The position numbers and the translations under genes are program-made. Source: Aureococcus anophagefferens (taxonomy: Eukaryota; Sar; Pelagophyceae; Pelagomonadales; Pelagomonadaceae). Taken from it: DNA of 64,000 bases. The stretch is taken from positions 827,384 to 891,383 of the forward strand of contig NW_008705572.1 of NCBI RefSeq assembly GCF_000186865.1, read 5' to 3'. The notes beneath the pieces were generated by a model that saw nothing but the letters and a program-made list of their open reading frames with translations, was not told the DNA's origin and did no database searches. Shown here one piece after another: positions 18,510 to 28,343 of the stretch. Each line of letters opens with the position of its first letter. Position 1 is the first letter of the stretch.

Positions 18510-19739
18510 ATGCTCAAATCGCTGCGCCACGTCTTCGCGCCGACGGCTCTCTACCGCGGCGAGGGCGTCTGCGGCGGCGTCGCCCTGCACCGCGTCGGCG
18601 GCGGCGCCTGGGACGAGCGGCTGCTGCCGTCGAGCGTCGCGAGCGACGACGGCGCGCCCGGCGCGCTCGTCGTCGACGGGCGACGCGCGCGTTCGCCGGC
18701 GGCGCTCCGCGAGGTCTTCGACGTCGTCCGCGGCGCCGCGCGCGCGCTGGCCAAGACCGGCGGGCGCCTCGTGCTCGTCGGCGACGCGCGGCGCGCGCGG
18801 AGCGGCGACTGCGAGGCGGCCATGTTCGCGGAGGGCCTCGAGGGCTTCGCGCGGTCCGCGGCCAAGGAGCTCGGCCCGAGCGGCGCGACCGCGACGTACC
18901 TGCGCGTCGCGCGGGACGCCGACGGCGCGGCCGCGTCGCCGTCGCTGCGGTTCCTCCTGAGCGGGCGCAGCGCCTACGTCTCCGGCGCGAGCTTCGAGGC
19001 GGGCGCCGCGCCCGTCGCGGCCGTCGCGGGCGAGGCGTGGCCCACGGGCGACGACGCGCACTCGCCCGTGCGGGGCCTGCGCGTCGTGTTAACGGGCGGC
19101 GCCGCGGGCATCGGCGCCGCGACGGCCGCGCGGCTGAGCGACGCGGGCGCGGACGTGCTCGTCGTCGACCGCGCGCCGGGCCCGGGCGTCGACGGCGTCG
19201 TGGATGTCGTCGCGGCCGACGCGCCGGCGCGGCTCCGGGAAATGGCGGACGCCCGCTTCGGAGGGCCCGTCGACGCCGTGGTCCACAACGCGGGCGTCAC
19301 GCGGGACCGGACTCTCTTCCGCATGGGCGACGACGAGTGGGACGCCTGCCTCGACGTCAACGCGCTCGCGCCCCGCCGGCTCACGGCCGCGCTCGACCTC
19401 GCGGAGGACGCGAGCGTCGTGCTCCTGGGCTCGACGTCGGGCGTCGCGGGCAACGCGGGCCAGGCCAACTACGCCGCGGCGAAGAGCGCGCTCTTCGGCT
19501 GGGCCGCGGCGGCGACGACGTACCGCGTCAACGCCGTCGCGCCGGGCTTCATCGCGTCGGCGATGACGGCGAAGATGCCGTTCGCGAACCGCTTCGTCGG
19601 CGCGCGCTTCAACAACCTCGGCCGGCCGGGCACGCCCGAGGACGTCGCGAACGTCATCGCCCACCTCGCGTCGCCGGCCTCCGGGGCAATTCGGGGCCAG
19701 GTCCTCCGCTGCTGCGGCGGCTTTTTGCAGGGGCGCTAG
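18510..19739 (+). CDS. 3-oxoacyl-ACP reductase, FabG4-like two-domain SDR
   Basis: The 409-residue protein ends in a full SDR domain. The Rossmann motif VVLTGGAAGIGAA is near residues 193-205, NAGVTRD near 262, the catalytic Ser in LLGSTSGVAGNAGQ and YAAAKSALFGW near 320. The first 180 residues form a degenerate Rossmann/flavodoxin-like half, as in the high-molecular-weight FabG4 class. It should reduce 3-oxoacyl groups on ACP or CoA using NAD(P)H. The N-terminus MLKSLRHVFAPTAL could be mitochondrial targeting. FabG4-type proteins are mainly known from bacteria. Confidence 0.85.
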   Translation: MLKSLRHVFAPTALYRGEGVCGGVALHRVGGGAWDERLLPSSVASDDGAPGALVVDGRRARSPAALREVFDVVRGAARALAKTGGRLVLVGDARRARSGDCEAAMFAEGLEGFARSAAKELGPSGATATYLRVARDADGAAASPSLRFLLSGRSAYVSGASFEAGAAPVAAVAGEAWPTGDDAHSPVRGLRVVLTGGAAGIGAATAARLSDAGADVLVVDRAPGPGVDGVVDVVAADAPARLREMADARFGGPVDAVVHNAGVTRDRTLFRMGDDEWDACLDVNALAPRRLTAALDLAEDASVVLLGSTSGVAGNAGQANYAAAKSALFGWAAAATTYRVNAVAPGFIASAMTAKMPFANRFVGARFNNLGRPGTPEDVANVIAHLASPASGAIRGQVLRCCGGFLQGR

Positions 19740-19857
19740 CTTGGTAATCCCGCGAGTTTTTTTTTACGAGCGCCGATTGTTGCCGTCTTCATTGAAGCGA
19801 GTGCGACGGGTAACGATGGCGGCATAAACCACCCAGCCAGACTCGGCTGCAAACGCA

Positions 19858-21315
19858 ATGGAGTTCAAGGCCGTCAGCCCGCGCTTCCATGGCAAGCCCG
19901 CGCGCTACGACGAGGGCGGCGACAGCGAGGCGGCCATGCTCGACGACCTGCTCGCCGGCGACCGCTACTCGTCGCCGATCCGGAAGCAGCCGTCGCCCGT
20001 CGAGGGCCCGCCGGACGACGGCGGCGGGTCCGACTTCGGGTCCGACGACGGCGCCGACGACGCCGCGGACGCGTCGCGGCGCGCCGCGGCGGCGCCGCGG
20101 TCGCCGCGGCCCGCGCCGAGCCCCGGGAGGCCCGCCGTGTCCGCCAGGGAGGAGCTGCGCCTGAAGAACGCGCAGATCCACCGCATGGGCATGATGCTCG
20201 AGGCCCTGGCGCCCATCCCGGGCATCGACGCGCAGACGCTGCTCCGCGCCATCGACGACCCCATCCACGGCGACCTCCGCGACCAGAAGATCGTCCAGCT
20301 CGCGAAGAAGACGCGGAACGTCACCGTCGCCCTGACGCGCGAGCGGGACGTGATCAAGAAGCTGCGGGCCCACATCGACCAGCTCGAGGGCGACAAGAAG
20401 GCCCTGGCCGACGAGCTCGACGCGCGCGCGCACGCGGCGGCGTCGCGGCTTCCCTTCGCGGCCGCGAAGCAGGCCGAGGCGACCCGAAAAACGCCCGGCG
20501 ACGACGACGAGGAGGAGCGGAAGAAGCCGTCGAAGCGCGAGCTCCAGCTCGCGAAGCAGTGCGCGGACCTGCGCTTCAAGTTCGAGGCCGCGCGCGACGA
20601 GTCGCACGGCCTGCGCCGCGCGCTCGTCAAGGAGACGGGCGACGAGTCCGTCGTCGGCAAGGACGGCGCCGTCGACGAGGGCTGGCGCGGCCGCGCGCAG
20701 ACCATAGCCATGCTCAAGAACAAGATCCGGGCGTTGGAGGACGCGCAGCAGAATGGCTCCCTGCTCTCGTCCCCCGCCGCGAAGCGCGCGCCGCGGCCGC
20801 CGCGGCGCGACGTCGACGCGCTCGCCCAGGCCGAGCTCGACCGCAAGAGCGAGGCGCGGTCCGAGGCCATGGCCGAGCTCGCCCAGAAACACGAGGCGCT
20901 CGGCCAGCAGCTGGAGCAGACCCGCGCGAAGCTCGACGCGTCCAAGGCGCGGAACGCGTCGCAGGCGCAGGAGTGCGCGCGGAACAAGGAGCACATCCGC
21001 ACGCTCCTCGACAAGACCGACGGCGACGACGAATTGGTCGCGGCGCTGCGGGCCGAGGTCGACGCCCTGCGGTCGAAGCTCCGCGACGCGCAGGCCGAGG
21101 CGCGGCGGAAGCCCGCGCCCGCGCCGCCGCCGCGGCCCGACGCGGAGCTCCAGCGCCTGCGGCGCGAGAACGCGCGGCTCCAGAGTCAGGTCGAGCAGCA
21201 GGCCAAGCGCGTGCGCGAGCTCCGAAAGGCCGAGGACGAGGAGCGCACGCGGCTCGCGCGCGAGGCGCAGGCGAACGACCCGGCGACGCTCCGGCCGGGC
21301 GACGCCGGGTGGTAG
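19858..21315 (+). CDS. coiled-coil protein, CCDC13-like
   Basis: The 485-residue protein has an acidic, Pro-rich, disordered first 95 residues. Near-continuous heptad-rich coiled coil follows to the end. A conserved-looking segment LKNAQIHRMGMMLEALAPIPGIDAQTLLRAIDDPIHGDLRDQKIVQLAKKTRNVTVALTRERDVIKKLRAHIDQLE spans about 100-175. The RDQKIVQLAKKTRN and internal KIRALED segments recall CCDC13, a centriolar-satellite and cilium protein, but the match is from memory and moderate. The gene runs toward the ion-channel gene; the two stops are about 105 bp apart. Confidence 0.55.
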   Translation: MEFKAVSPRFHGKPARYDEGGDSEAAMLDDLLAGDRYSSPIRKQPSPVEGPPDDGGGSDFGSDDGADDAADASRRAAAAPRSPRPAPSPGRPAVSAREELRLKNAQIHRMGMMLEALAPIPGIDAQTLLRAIDDPIHGDLRDQKIVQLAKKTRNVTVALTRERDVIKKLRAHIDQLEGDKKALADELDARAHAAASRLPFAAAKQAEATRKTPGDDDEEERKKPSKRELQLAKQCADLRFKFEAARDESHGLRRALVKETGDESVVGKDGAVDEGWRGRAQTIAMLKNKIRALEDAQQNGSLLSSPAAKRAPRPPRRDVDALAQAELDRKSEARSEAMAELAQKHEALGQQLEQTRAKLDASKARNASQAQECARNKEHIRTLLDKTDGDDELVAALRAEVDALRSKLRDAQAEARRKPAPAPPPRPDAELQRLRRENARLQSQVEQQAKRVRELRKAEDEERTRLAREAQANDPATLRPGDAGW

Positions 21316-21419
21316 GGCGCGAGGTGTCTATAAAGAGGCGTCGAGTCCCCGAGGGGGCCGTTTTCTTGGGGGCGGGGGTCGGGGGGCGGTGTGCTAATTC
21401 GACGCGTCGGCCGCGTCGC

Positions 21420-23693
21420 TCACGACGGCCGGCCGTCGGCGGCCTTCGCGGCCGCGCGCTGCTGCGCGAGCGCGCCCATGGCGAGGATGGCCTCGAGGCG
21501 CGCGTCGAGAAGCTTGTTCTGCTTCTCGATGGTCTCGGCCATGGTGCGCATCTCCGCGCGGAGCTCCGAGATGGGGTCCTTCCCCCCCGACGCGATGGCC
21601 GGGTCCGTCTCCTCGTGGATGCCGCAGACGCGGTGCTCCCAGACCTCGCGCATGTTGAGCAGGATCTCGTGCCAGTCGGGCCGCACGCGGGGCACGCGCG
21701 GCCGGAGCACGCGGAGCGCGGACGCGGCGAGCTGCGCGGGCCCGTCCTCCTCCTCCATGAGCAGCTCCGGCAGGTGGAGCTCGGAGAGGATCTGGGCGAT
21801 GGTGCGGTGGTCGTAGGTGCAGGCGATGGCGTGGCCCACGCTGTGCTTCAGGATCTTCCAGCGCAGCGCGGGCACCATGTCGAGCGCGCCGCGGAGGCTC
21901 GGCCCCGTGATCGTGAGCAGCTCGCAGGTTTTCCGCGCGATGGCCTCCTCGCAGCGCCGCGTGCAGCCCAGGGCGCTCGACTCGCCGAAGACGCCGCCGG
22001 GCCCCAGCGTGACGATGTGGCGGCTGCCCTGCGCGCGCTCGCGGACCGTCCGCCGCTGCGTCACGGACTCGCGGTAGCTGAGGCCCCGGGCGATGCGGGG
22101 CTTCCGCGCCGGCTTGGGCCCGAGCAACGCGACCTCGCCCGTGACGACGACGTAGGCCCCCTCCTCGGCGATGTCGCCGGAGCCGTAGACGAGCTCGGAC
22201 AGCGGGATCGTCAGCGGCACGACCTTGGTGCAGACGTCCGCGATGAAGTGGTGGTTCGTGCCCTGGAGGAGGGGCACCTGGGAGATGAAGCCCTCGTAGA
22301 GGTGGAGGCAGATGTCGCTGCGCAGCTGGCGCGGCAGCTCCACGAGCACGCTCCGGTCCTCGGTCTGGCGCGAGTTCTGCTGCCTCACGTGGCGGACGAC
22401 GCGCTGGCTCAGGTTGTTCGGCAGCGAGTTCGCGCGGAGGTAGGCCATGACGCGCTCGACGCGCGCCTGCTGCTTCCGCTCGAAGGTGTCCGGGTCCAGC
22501 ACGTTGAGCACGTACTGGATGAGCCAGCCGAAGATCAGGCCGCCGACGGCCATGCCGCCCGTCGCGACCAAGCGCGCGGACGTCCGCGTCGACGTCATGT
22601 CGCCGTAGCCCACGGTCGTGATGGTCTGCATGGCCCAGTAGACGCAGTCGACGTACCTCGCTAAAATGCCCGCGTCCCGGTCGAAGGGGAAGACGAGCGC
22701 GTAGCAGCAGCCCATCCAGTGGGACGCCCAGAGCAGCGCGAAGAGCAGCTTCGTCGCGGAGATGAAGGGCATCCAGTAGATGAGCTCGTCCTGGTACTTG
22801 GTGATCAGACGCTTCAGCCGGAACAACCGAAAGAGCTTGAGCACGCGGAACACGCGCAAGATCTTCACGAGGCGGAACGCGCTCGACGACGGCTTCGCGT
22901 TGAGGCGGTGCGTGCACGGGTTCGTCACGTGGAAGGAGCAGGTCAGGCTCTTCGCCACGACGCGCGAGCTGAAGTCGATGGGCGCGCAGGCCAGGATGTC
23001 GATGGTGAACCAGCCCCGGAGGTAGCGCGCGGCGATGCGCTTCTTGCAGACGATGACCTTGGCGCCGCCGAACGTGTTGTCCATGTCCTCGTCGTCGCTG
23101 CTGTAGATGGCCGTCAGGAACCCGAAGGCGACGTCGATCAAAAAATAGATGTCGACGAGCGTGTCGAGCACGAACCAGAGGCCCACGGCCGGCCACGAGA
23201 ACCCGAGCCGCATCGGGACGATGACCGAGACGTAGCACAGGCTCACGACCTGCAGCGCGTCCCACTTGATGCGGAAGAGGCCGTCGGGGTGGAGCACGGG
23301 AAAGTGGTCGCCGTCGCGCAGCTTGTGGAGCAGGGGCTTGTCCCGGGGGGGGTCGGGCCAGATGAAGCTCGGCGCCGACGACCGCAGCTCCTTGCCGAGT
23401 TGCGCCTCCAGCTCCAGGATGTCCGCGACCTCGAGGTCCTCCTTGTCCTCCTCGCCGTCGTCGTCGTCGGCGCCGCTCGGCCGCTTCACCATCGCGCGCA
23501 CCTTCTTCCAGTTTCTCCTGGCCGCGCTGTCGCCCGGCGGCGGCACGGGCCGCGCGCTCGGGTAGGCCGCGGGCGCCGTCGCCGCCTCGGGCACGAGGCG
23601 CACGCCGACGAGCTCCGACGCCGCGGGGCTCTCCGGCGCGGCGCCGCCGCCGGACGTCGACGCCGCGCCGCCGGTGGACCCCGGCGCCGCCAT
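21420..23693 (-). CDS. cyclic-nucleotide-binding voltage-gated potassium channel (HCN/EAG class)
   Basis: The 757-residue protein has a disordered N-terminus (1-95), then six membrane segments. S4 is Arg/Lys-rich (FRLVKILRVFRVLKLFRLFRLKRLI, near 265-290). The pore selectivity filter TTVGYGD is near 356-362, followed by a C-linker (RKQQARVERVMAYLRANSLPNNLSQRVVRHV). A cyclic-nucleotide-binding fold covers about 470-610, with LVYGSGDIAEEGAYVV and GGVFGESSALG. A short coiled coil (EMRTMAETIEKQNKLLDARLEAIL) is near the end. TVGYGD predicts K+ selectivity. The canonical PBC Arg is not obvious, so ligand binding is uncertain. It is divergent from the TPR gene, with 134 bp between the starts. Confidence 0.9.
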   Translation of the reverse strand: MAAPGSTGGAASTSGGGAAPESPAASELVGVRLVPEAATAPAAYPSARPVPPPGDSAARRNWKKVRAMVKRPSGADDDDGEEDKEDLEVADILELEAQLGKELRSSAPSFIWPDPPRDKPLLHKLRDGDHFPVLHPDGLFRIKWDALQVVSLCYVSVIVPMRLGFSWPAVGLWFVLDTLVDIYFLIDVAFGFLTAIYSSDDEDMDNTFGGAKVIVCKKRIAARYLRGWFTIDILACAPIDFSSRVVAKSLTCSFHVTNPCTHRLNAKPSSSAFRLVKILRVFRVLKLFRLFRLKRLITKYQDELIYWMPFISATKLLFALLWASHWMGCCYALVFPFDRDAGILARYVDCVYWAMQTITTVGYGDMTSTRTSARLVATGGMAVGGLIFGWLIQYVLNVLDPDTFERKQQARVERVMAYLRANSLPNNLSQRVVRHVRQQNSRQTEDRSVLVELPRQLRSDICLHLYEGFISQVPLLQGTNHHFIADVCTKVVPLTIPLSELVYGSGDIAEEGAYVVVTGEVALLGPKPARKPRIARGLSYRESVTQRRTVRERAQGSRHIVTLGPGGVFGESSALGCTRRCEEAIARKTCELLTITGPSLRGALDMVPALRWKILKHSVGHAIACTYDHRTIAQILSELHLPELLMEEEDGPAQLAASALRVLRPRVPRVRPDWHEILLNMREVWEHRVCGIHEETDPAIASGGKDPISELRAEMRTMAETIEKQNKLLDARLEAILAMGALAQQRAAAKAADGRPS

Positions 23694-23827
23694 GGCGTGG
23701 AGAACCAGACACCCAGGCCCCGAAGCAGCCCCCCGAGTTTCACTGCTCGTGAATTCAATGAATCTCGATATGATTCTTGATAAAGCGCGATCGAGAGAGC
23801 TTATGGAGATCGCACGCTTGTGACGCC

Positions 23828-26800
23828 ATGGGCACGGGCGCGTCGTCGCCGTCGGGCTACAGCGAGGTCGAGCTGCTCGAGACCATCGGCGGCCTCTACG
23901 ACGCCGAGGCGCGCAAGGCCTTCGAGTACCACGGCAAGGACGACGACGACGGCGTCCGCCGCGTGAGCGAGAAGACGTGCCGCCACTTCGCGAAGAAGCG
24001 GCCCTGGCTGCTGGACGCGGACAAGGTCGTCGTCGGGAACCTGCGGCTCCTGCGCGCCGCGCGGCTCGGCGTGGAGAAGGCCTGCCTCGAGCACCTGGGC
24101 GGCGCGTGCCTCAAGCTCACGGACCGCCGGGGCAGCGGCTTCGAGGCCGACGAGGTGCTCCAGCGGTCCCTGGGCGACGGCCAGCCCGTGCGCGACGCCG
24201 ACGGCCTCTACGCCGCCGCGAAGCGCTGCGAGGAGGTCTTCCGCCACGAGGTCGGCGCGGCCGCGTTTCGCGCGGGCTCGGAGACGTTCGCCGTCTTGCC
24301 CCTCAAGAGCCGCGGCCGCGCCGTCCGGAAGGCGGACCGCGAGTTCGGCGCGCGGGGCAAAAATGTTTCCCACTTCTGCCGCCTCTACGACGTCGTCCGG
24401 GGGAACATCCGGTGCAAGGACGAGGCCGAGCTCGCCGGGGTCTACGCGTCGCTCGCGGGCGACGCGGTCCTGCGGATCGTCCGCACGCGGAACCGCTTCC
24501 GCTCGCCGAACTGGAACGGCTACCGCGACCTGCTCCTCACGCTCGCCGTCAAGGTCGGAAACGTCGACCACTACTGCGAGCTCCAGCTCGAGGTCGCGGC
24601 CGTCGCGGACGCGGGCAGGCGCCTCCGGTCCTACGAGGTCTACGTCTACTTCCGCGAGTTCTTCAGCCACGGCGGCCGGCGCGACGGCGAGCACGACAAG
24701 GTGCGGCTCCTCCTCGCCGGGAGCGGCGGCAAGATCGAGACGATCCAGGCCTACGTGGACCGGTGCCTCGAGACGTTCGCGGCTGTGCCGAAAACAACCG
24801 CTGGTTCGGGTGGTCCTGACCAAACTTGAGAATTCTCGAGCTCGGTCACATCGAAGTCGATTCGGCTGATTTTTGGACGGATCGATCGCTCTCGTCGAGT
24901 TCTCGAAGCCCAGCCGAAGAGCTTGTGTCAAAACATTCGAATACGCGCATATTGAAGTCGAGTTGAAGATTTGAATTCGGCACAGGTTCGCGGACGAGAG
25001 CGACGCGCTGACGCACCTCGTCCACTTCCTGGGCCACCACGGCCGGGAGCACATCCCGGAGGTCGCCGAGCGCATCGCCTGCCTCGGGAACCGGCGCACG
25101 GCCGTCGAGGCCGACTGGGCGCTGGGCATGTCGGCCATCGACGAGAAAGCGCTGGAGGCGGAGCTCCGCGACGAGGGCCGCTACGACCACGGCACCGCGC
25201 GCATGTCCGTCGTCGTCGGCCACCACAGCGCCGACGGCGCGACCTTCGATTTGTCGGCGAACGAGCTCGCCGCGAAGCTCATGCGCGAGTACAAGTACGT
25301 CGACGCGGAGCACCTGCTCCGGAAGGCGCTCGGCGTCTTCACGCGCGAGCTCGGCGAGGACCACCCCCACGTCGCGCTGGCCCTGGACAACCTGTGCGTG
25401 TGCCTCCGGGAGCAGGACAAGCACGCCGAGGCGGGGCCCCTCTACGAGAAGGCGCTGTCCATCGCCGTGCGCCGCGGCGGGCCCTGGCACCCGGACGTCG
25501 CGACGACGCTCGCGGGCTGGGCGAGCTGCCTGCGCCAGCAGGGCCACTACGGCGAGGCCGTGCCCCTCTACGAGCGGTCGCTGAAGATCTGGGAGAAGCA
25601 CCTCGGCGGCGACCACGTGCACGTCGCGGAGATTTTGCAGAAACTCGCGCAGGCCCTGAACTGCGAGGAGGAGCACGCGCGGGCCATCGTCCACCTGCAG
25701 CGGGCCGTGGCGATCCGCGAGAAGCACCAGGGCCCGGACCACGGCGACGTCGCCGCGGATTTGGCGGGCATCGCGGACGCGCACGCGGCGCTCGGCGAGC
25801 ACGACAAGGCCGAGGAGCCGCTGCGGCGCGCGCTCGACATCTGGGAGGACCAGCTCGGGTCGACGACGCACCCGCTCCTGAGCACGGTCGTCAACAAGTT
25901 CGCGCTGCTGCTGCGGAACCTCGGCAACTTCCAGGAGTCGGAGCTCTACTACCGCCGGGCCATCGCGATCTGCAAGGAGCAGCTCGGCGAGGAGCACGGC
26001 GACTACGCGAACGCGCTGCGCAACCTGGCGAGCCTCTACGAGCTCGTCCACAGCCGGCGCCACGAGTGCGAGCCCCTCTACCGCAAGGTGTTGAGGATCC
26101 GCGAGGCGGAGAACGGATCGGACGACCCGTCCGTCGCGGGCGCCTTGCTCGATTTAGGCCGGTCGCTCCTCGTCCAGGACCGCTTCGCGGAGCCCATCTT
26201 GCGGCGCGCGCTCAAGATCCGGGAGCGCCGGGGCGGCCACGACACGCTCGAGGTCGCCGAGACGCTCGACGCGCTCGCGACCGCGCGGTCCAAGTCGAGC
26301 GACGTCGAGAGCGCGCTGTCGCTCTACGGCCGCGCGATCGAGATCAAGGAGAAGCTGCTGGGCCCCGACGACGTCGCCGTCGCGTCGTCCGTGCACAATT
26401 TGGCCGAGCTCCACAAGCGGCGGCGGGACTACGACGCCGCGCGGCCGCTCTTCGAGCGCGCGCTGAGAATCGGCCGCGCGAAGCTCGCGCCGGACTCGAC
26501 GCCGCTCGCGACGACGATGGCCAACTACGCGAGGTGCCTCGAGAAGCAGGGCGACCACGCGGCGGCGGAGGGGCTGCTGGCCGAGGCGCTCGCGTCGCGC
26601 GAGAAGGACGCGAAGGGCCGCGCCGACGTCGCCGTCGCGAAGACGTCGTTCGCGCTGGGGGCCGTGCTCGAGGCCCAGGACAAGCTGGCCAAGGCCGAGG
26701 AGCGCTACCGCGCCTGCCTGGCCATCTACGAGGACGTGCTCGGCGACAAGGACGTCCGCGTCGCGACGTGCCTCACGGCGCTCGGCCGCGTGCTCAAGCG

Positions 26801-27665
26801 GCAGCCCCGGAGGCGCGACGAGACGGTCGCGGTCTACCGGCGCGCGCTCAAGATCCGGGAGAAGAAGCAGGGCACGGACCATCTGGATGTGGCCTACTGC
26901 TACGACCACCTCGGCGCCATGTTGAGAGGCGCGGGCAACTACGCGGAGGCCGCCCCTTTATATCTCGCGGCGGCGCGGATCCGCGAGAAGCGCCTCGGCC
27001 CCGAGGACCCGCTGACGGTCAAGACGGCTCGCAATTATAGACGTGTCGTGCGCAAGCGGGACCGGCCCGCGAGCGCGGGCTCGTCGCGGCCGGGGTCGCC
27101 CCTCTCCGACGACGAGTCGTCCGTCGCGTCGAGCAGCTCCCGGTCGACCGCGTCCGGCTCGCCCGACAAGGGGCTGCGGTCCACGGCGAAGCGGAAGGCG
27201 CTCTGGGCCTTCGCCAAGGCGCGCACCAAGGGCGCCAACGCCTTTTCCAAGAAGCAGGCGCCCGAGCCCGCGCTCGGCGCGCTCGGCTCCATCGTCGAGA
27301 AGGGCGAGGATCCCGCGGCGCCCGAGCCCGCGGCGCGCGCGTCCGCGCGGCGCGGCTCCGTGCAGCGCCTCTTCGGCCGGTCCCTCAAGATGATGATGCA
27401 CGGCGCCAAGGTCGCCGCGGGCGCGAAGCGGCCGCCGCGGCCCGTCGCCGCCCGCTTCGGCGGCGGCGCGAAGCGGGCGACGGCGCAGCGCGGCTTCGGC
27501 GCGACGTGGCGCGCCAAGGTCAAGGCGCCCGCGGGCGCGCGGCCCGCGGGCGCGGGGACGATCCTCGCGAACAAGCACGCGCGCGGCGTCCGCGCGGGCG
27601 GCCGCGCCTTCGCGGGCCAGGACGTCCGCGCGCACGGCGCGCACTCGGGCGAGAACTTCGCCTAA
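23828..27665 (+). CDS. RelA/SpoT-like domain fused to kinesin-light-chain-type TPR repeats, two exons
   Basis: Exons are 23828-24774 and 24986-27665, giving 1208 residues. Residues 150-300 contain RIVRTRNRFRSPNWNGYRDLLLTLAVKVG...HYCELQLEV, a pattern of the RelA/SpoT nucleotidyltransferase-like fold. From about residue 400 to 1000 there are many 42-residue KLC-type TPRs (for example AEHLLRKALGVFTRELGEDHPHVALALDNLCVCLREQDKHAEAGPLYEKAL). The last 200 residues are basic and Ser/Ala-rich. TPRs are probably a binding scaffold; whether the RelA/SpoT-like region is an active enzyme is unknown. The single intron is an introner element: excising 24775-24985 restores ETFADES. The stop directly abuts the stop of the convergent gene. 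Confidence 0.85.
24783..24985. mobile_element. introner element A (intron-forming non-autonomous DNA transposon)
   Basis: The element has perfect 10-bp terminal inverted repeats, CTGTGCCGAA at 24783-24792 and TTCGGCACAG at 24976-24985. It is flanked by a perfect 8-bp duplication GTTCGCGG at 24775-24782 and 24986-24993. The intron it forms is 24775-24985 (211 bp): the left duplication supplies the GT donor and the right inverted repeat supplies the AG acceptor, so splicing restores the pre-insertion sequence exactly in phase 2. Its interior is about as similar to element B at 38061-38242 as members of one family. It is AT-richer than the host exons and contains stops in all useful frames. Confidence 0.95.
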
Positions 27666-28343
27666 TTAGGAACGAAAGACGCCGTAGTCGTCGGCGTAGA
27701 CGCAGGCGACCGACGCCCACATGCCGACGAGGGGCGCGACGAACCAGATGCCGTTGGAGAGCCCGACGAAGAGCAGGATCTCGAACGGCGCCTTCCCGAC
27801 GTAGCGCCGGTTCGCGATGAACGTGAGGAAGTAGATGACCGTGCCGTAGAACTCCTGGTAGAAGGCGACGAGGCCGACGAGGCCGAAGGCGCGCGCGGGC
27901 ACGACGTCGTAGGTCATGCCCGCGAGCCAGAGCAGCGACGGGGCCAGCGTCGAGTGGCCGTTGCCCGCGTCGATCCAGAACCCGAAGGTCGTCTTGTCCG
28001 CGTAGGACGGGTCGTAGACGGCGTAGGTCGACCAGACGCGGCTCCAGAACGTCAGCGAGAGGCACTCCCGCAGGCCGCAGCGCGCGACGAAGAAGTCGCC
28101 GACGGCCGCGAAGCGCGCGGACTGCGTGTCCGCCGTCCGGCTCCGCAGCGACTCCGCGGCCTTGTGGATGTGGTCGATGCGGTAGGCCAGTGCCACCTCC
28201 CAGTAGCAGATGAGCGCGTTGAGGCCGACGAAGAAGGCGAGGCCGCACTGCAGCGCGCTGAAGCCGTGGAGCGACGCGTGCAAGGCCGTGGGGATCGCCG
28301 TGCTCGCCAGCACGTAGCCGACGACGACGTGGTAGACCTGCAT
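27666..28343 (-). CDS. multi-pass membrane protein of unknown function
   Basis: The 225-residue protein, starting MQVYHVVVGYVLASTAIPTAL, has about five or six hydrophobic segments. A polar loop with charged and aromatic residues (RECLSLTFWSRVWSTYAVYDPSYADKTTFGFWIDAGNGHST) lies in the middle, and FYQEFYGTVIYFLTFIANRRYVG lies near residue 175. The paired aromatic and acidic residues recall EXPERA-type sterol isomerase relatives, but I do not recognise the family with confidence. The stop codon TTA (minus strand) is immediately adjacent to the TAA of the TPR gene, so the two transcripts must overlap at their 3' ends. Confidence 0.7.
   Translation of the reverse strand: MQVYHVVVGYVLASTAIPTALHASLHGFSALQCGLAFFVGLNALICYWEVALAYRIDHIHKAAESLRSRTADTQSARFAAVGDFFVARCGLRECLSLTFWSRVWSTYAVYDPSYADKTTFGFWIDAGNGHSTLAPSLLWLAGMTYDVVPARAFGLVGLVAFYQEFYGTVIYFLTFIANRRYVGKAPFEILLFVGLSNGIWFVAPLVGMWASVACVYADDYGVFRS

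Noticed and set aside
20559..22664. 701-codon frame bridging two genes
   Set aside because: It overlaps the coiled-coil gene in another frame and then runs antisense to the channel gene. It is a shadow.
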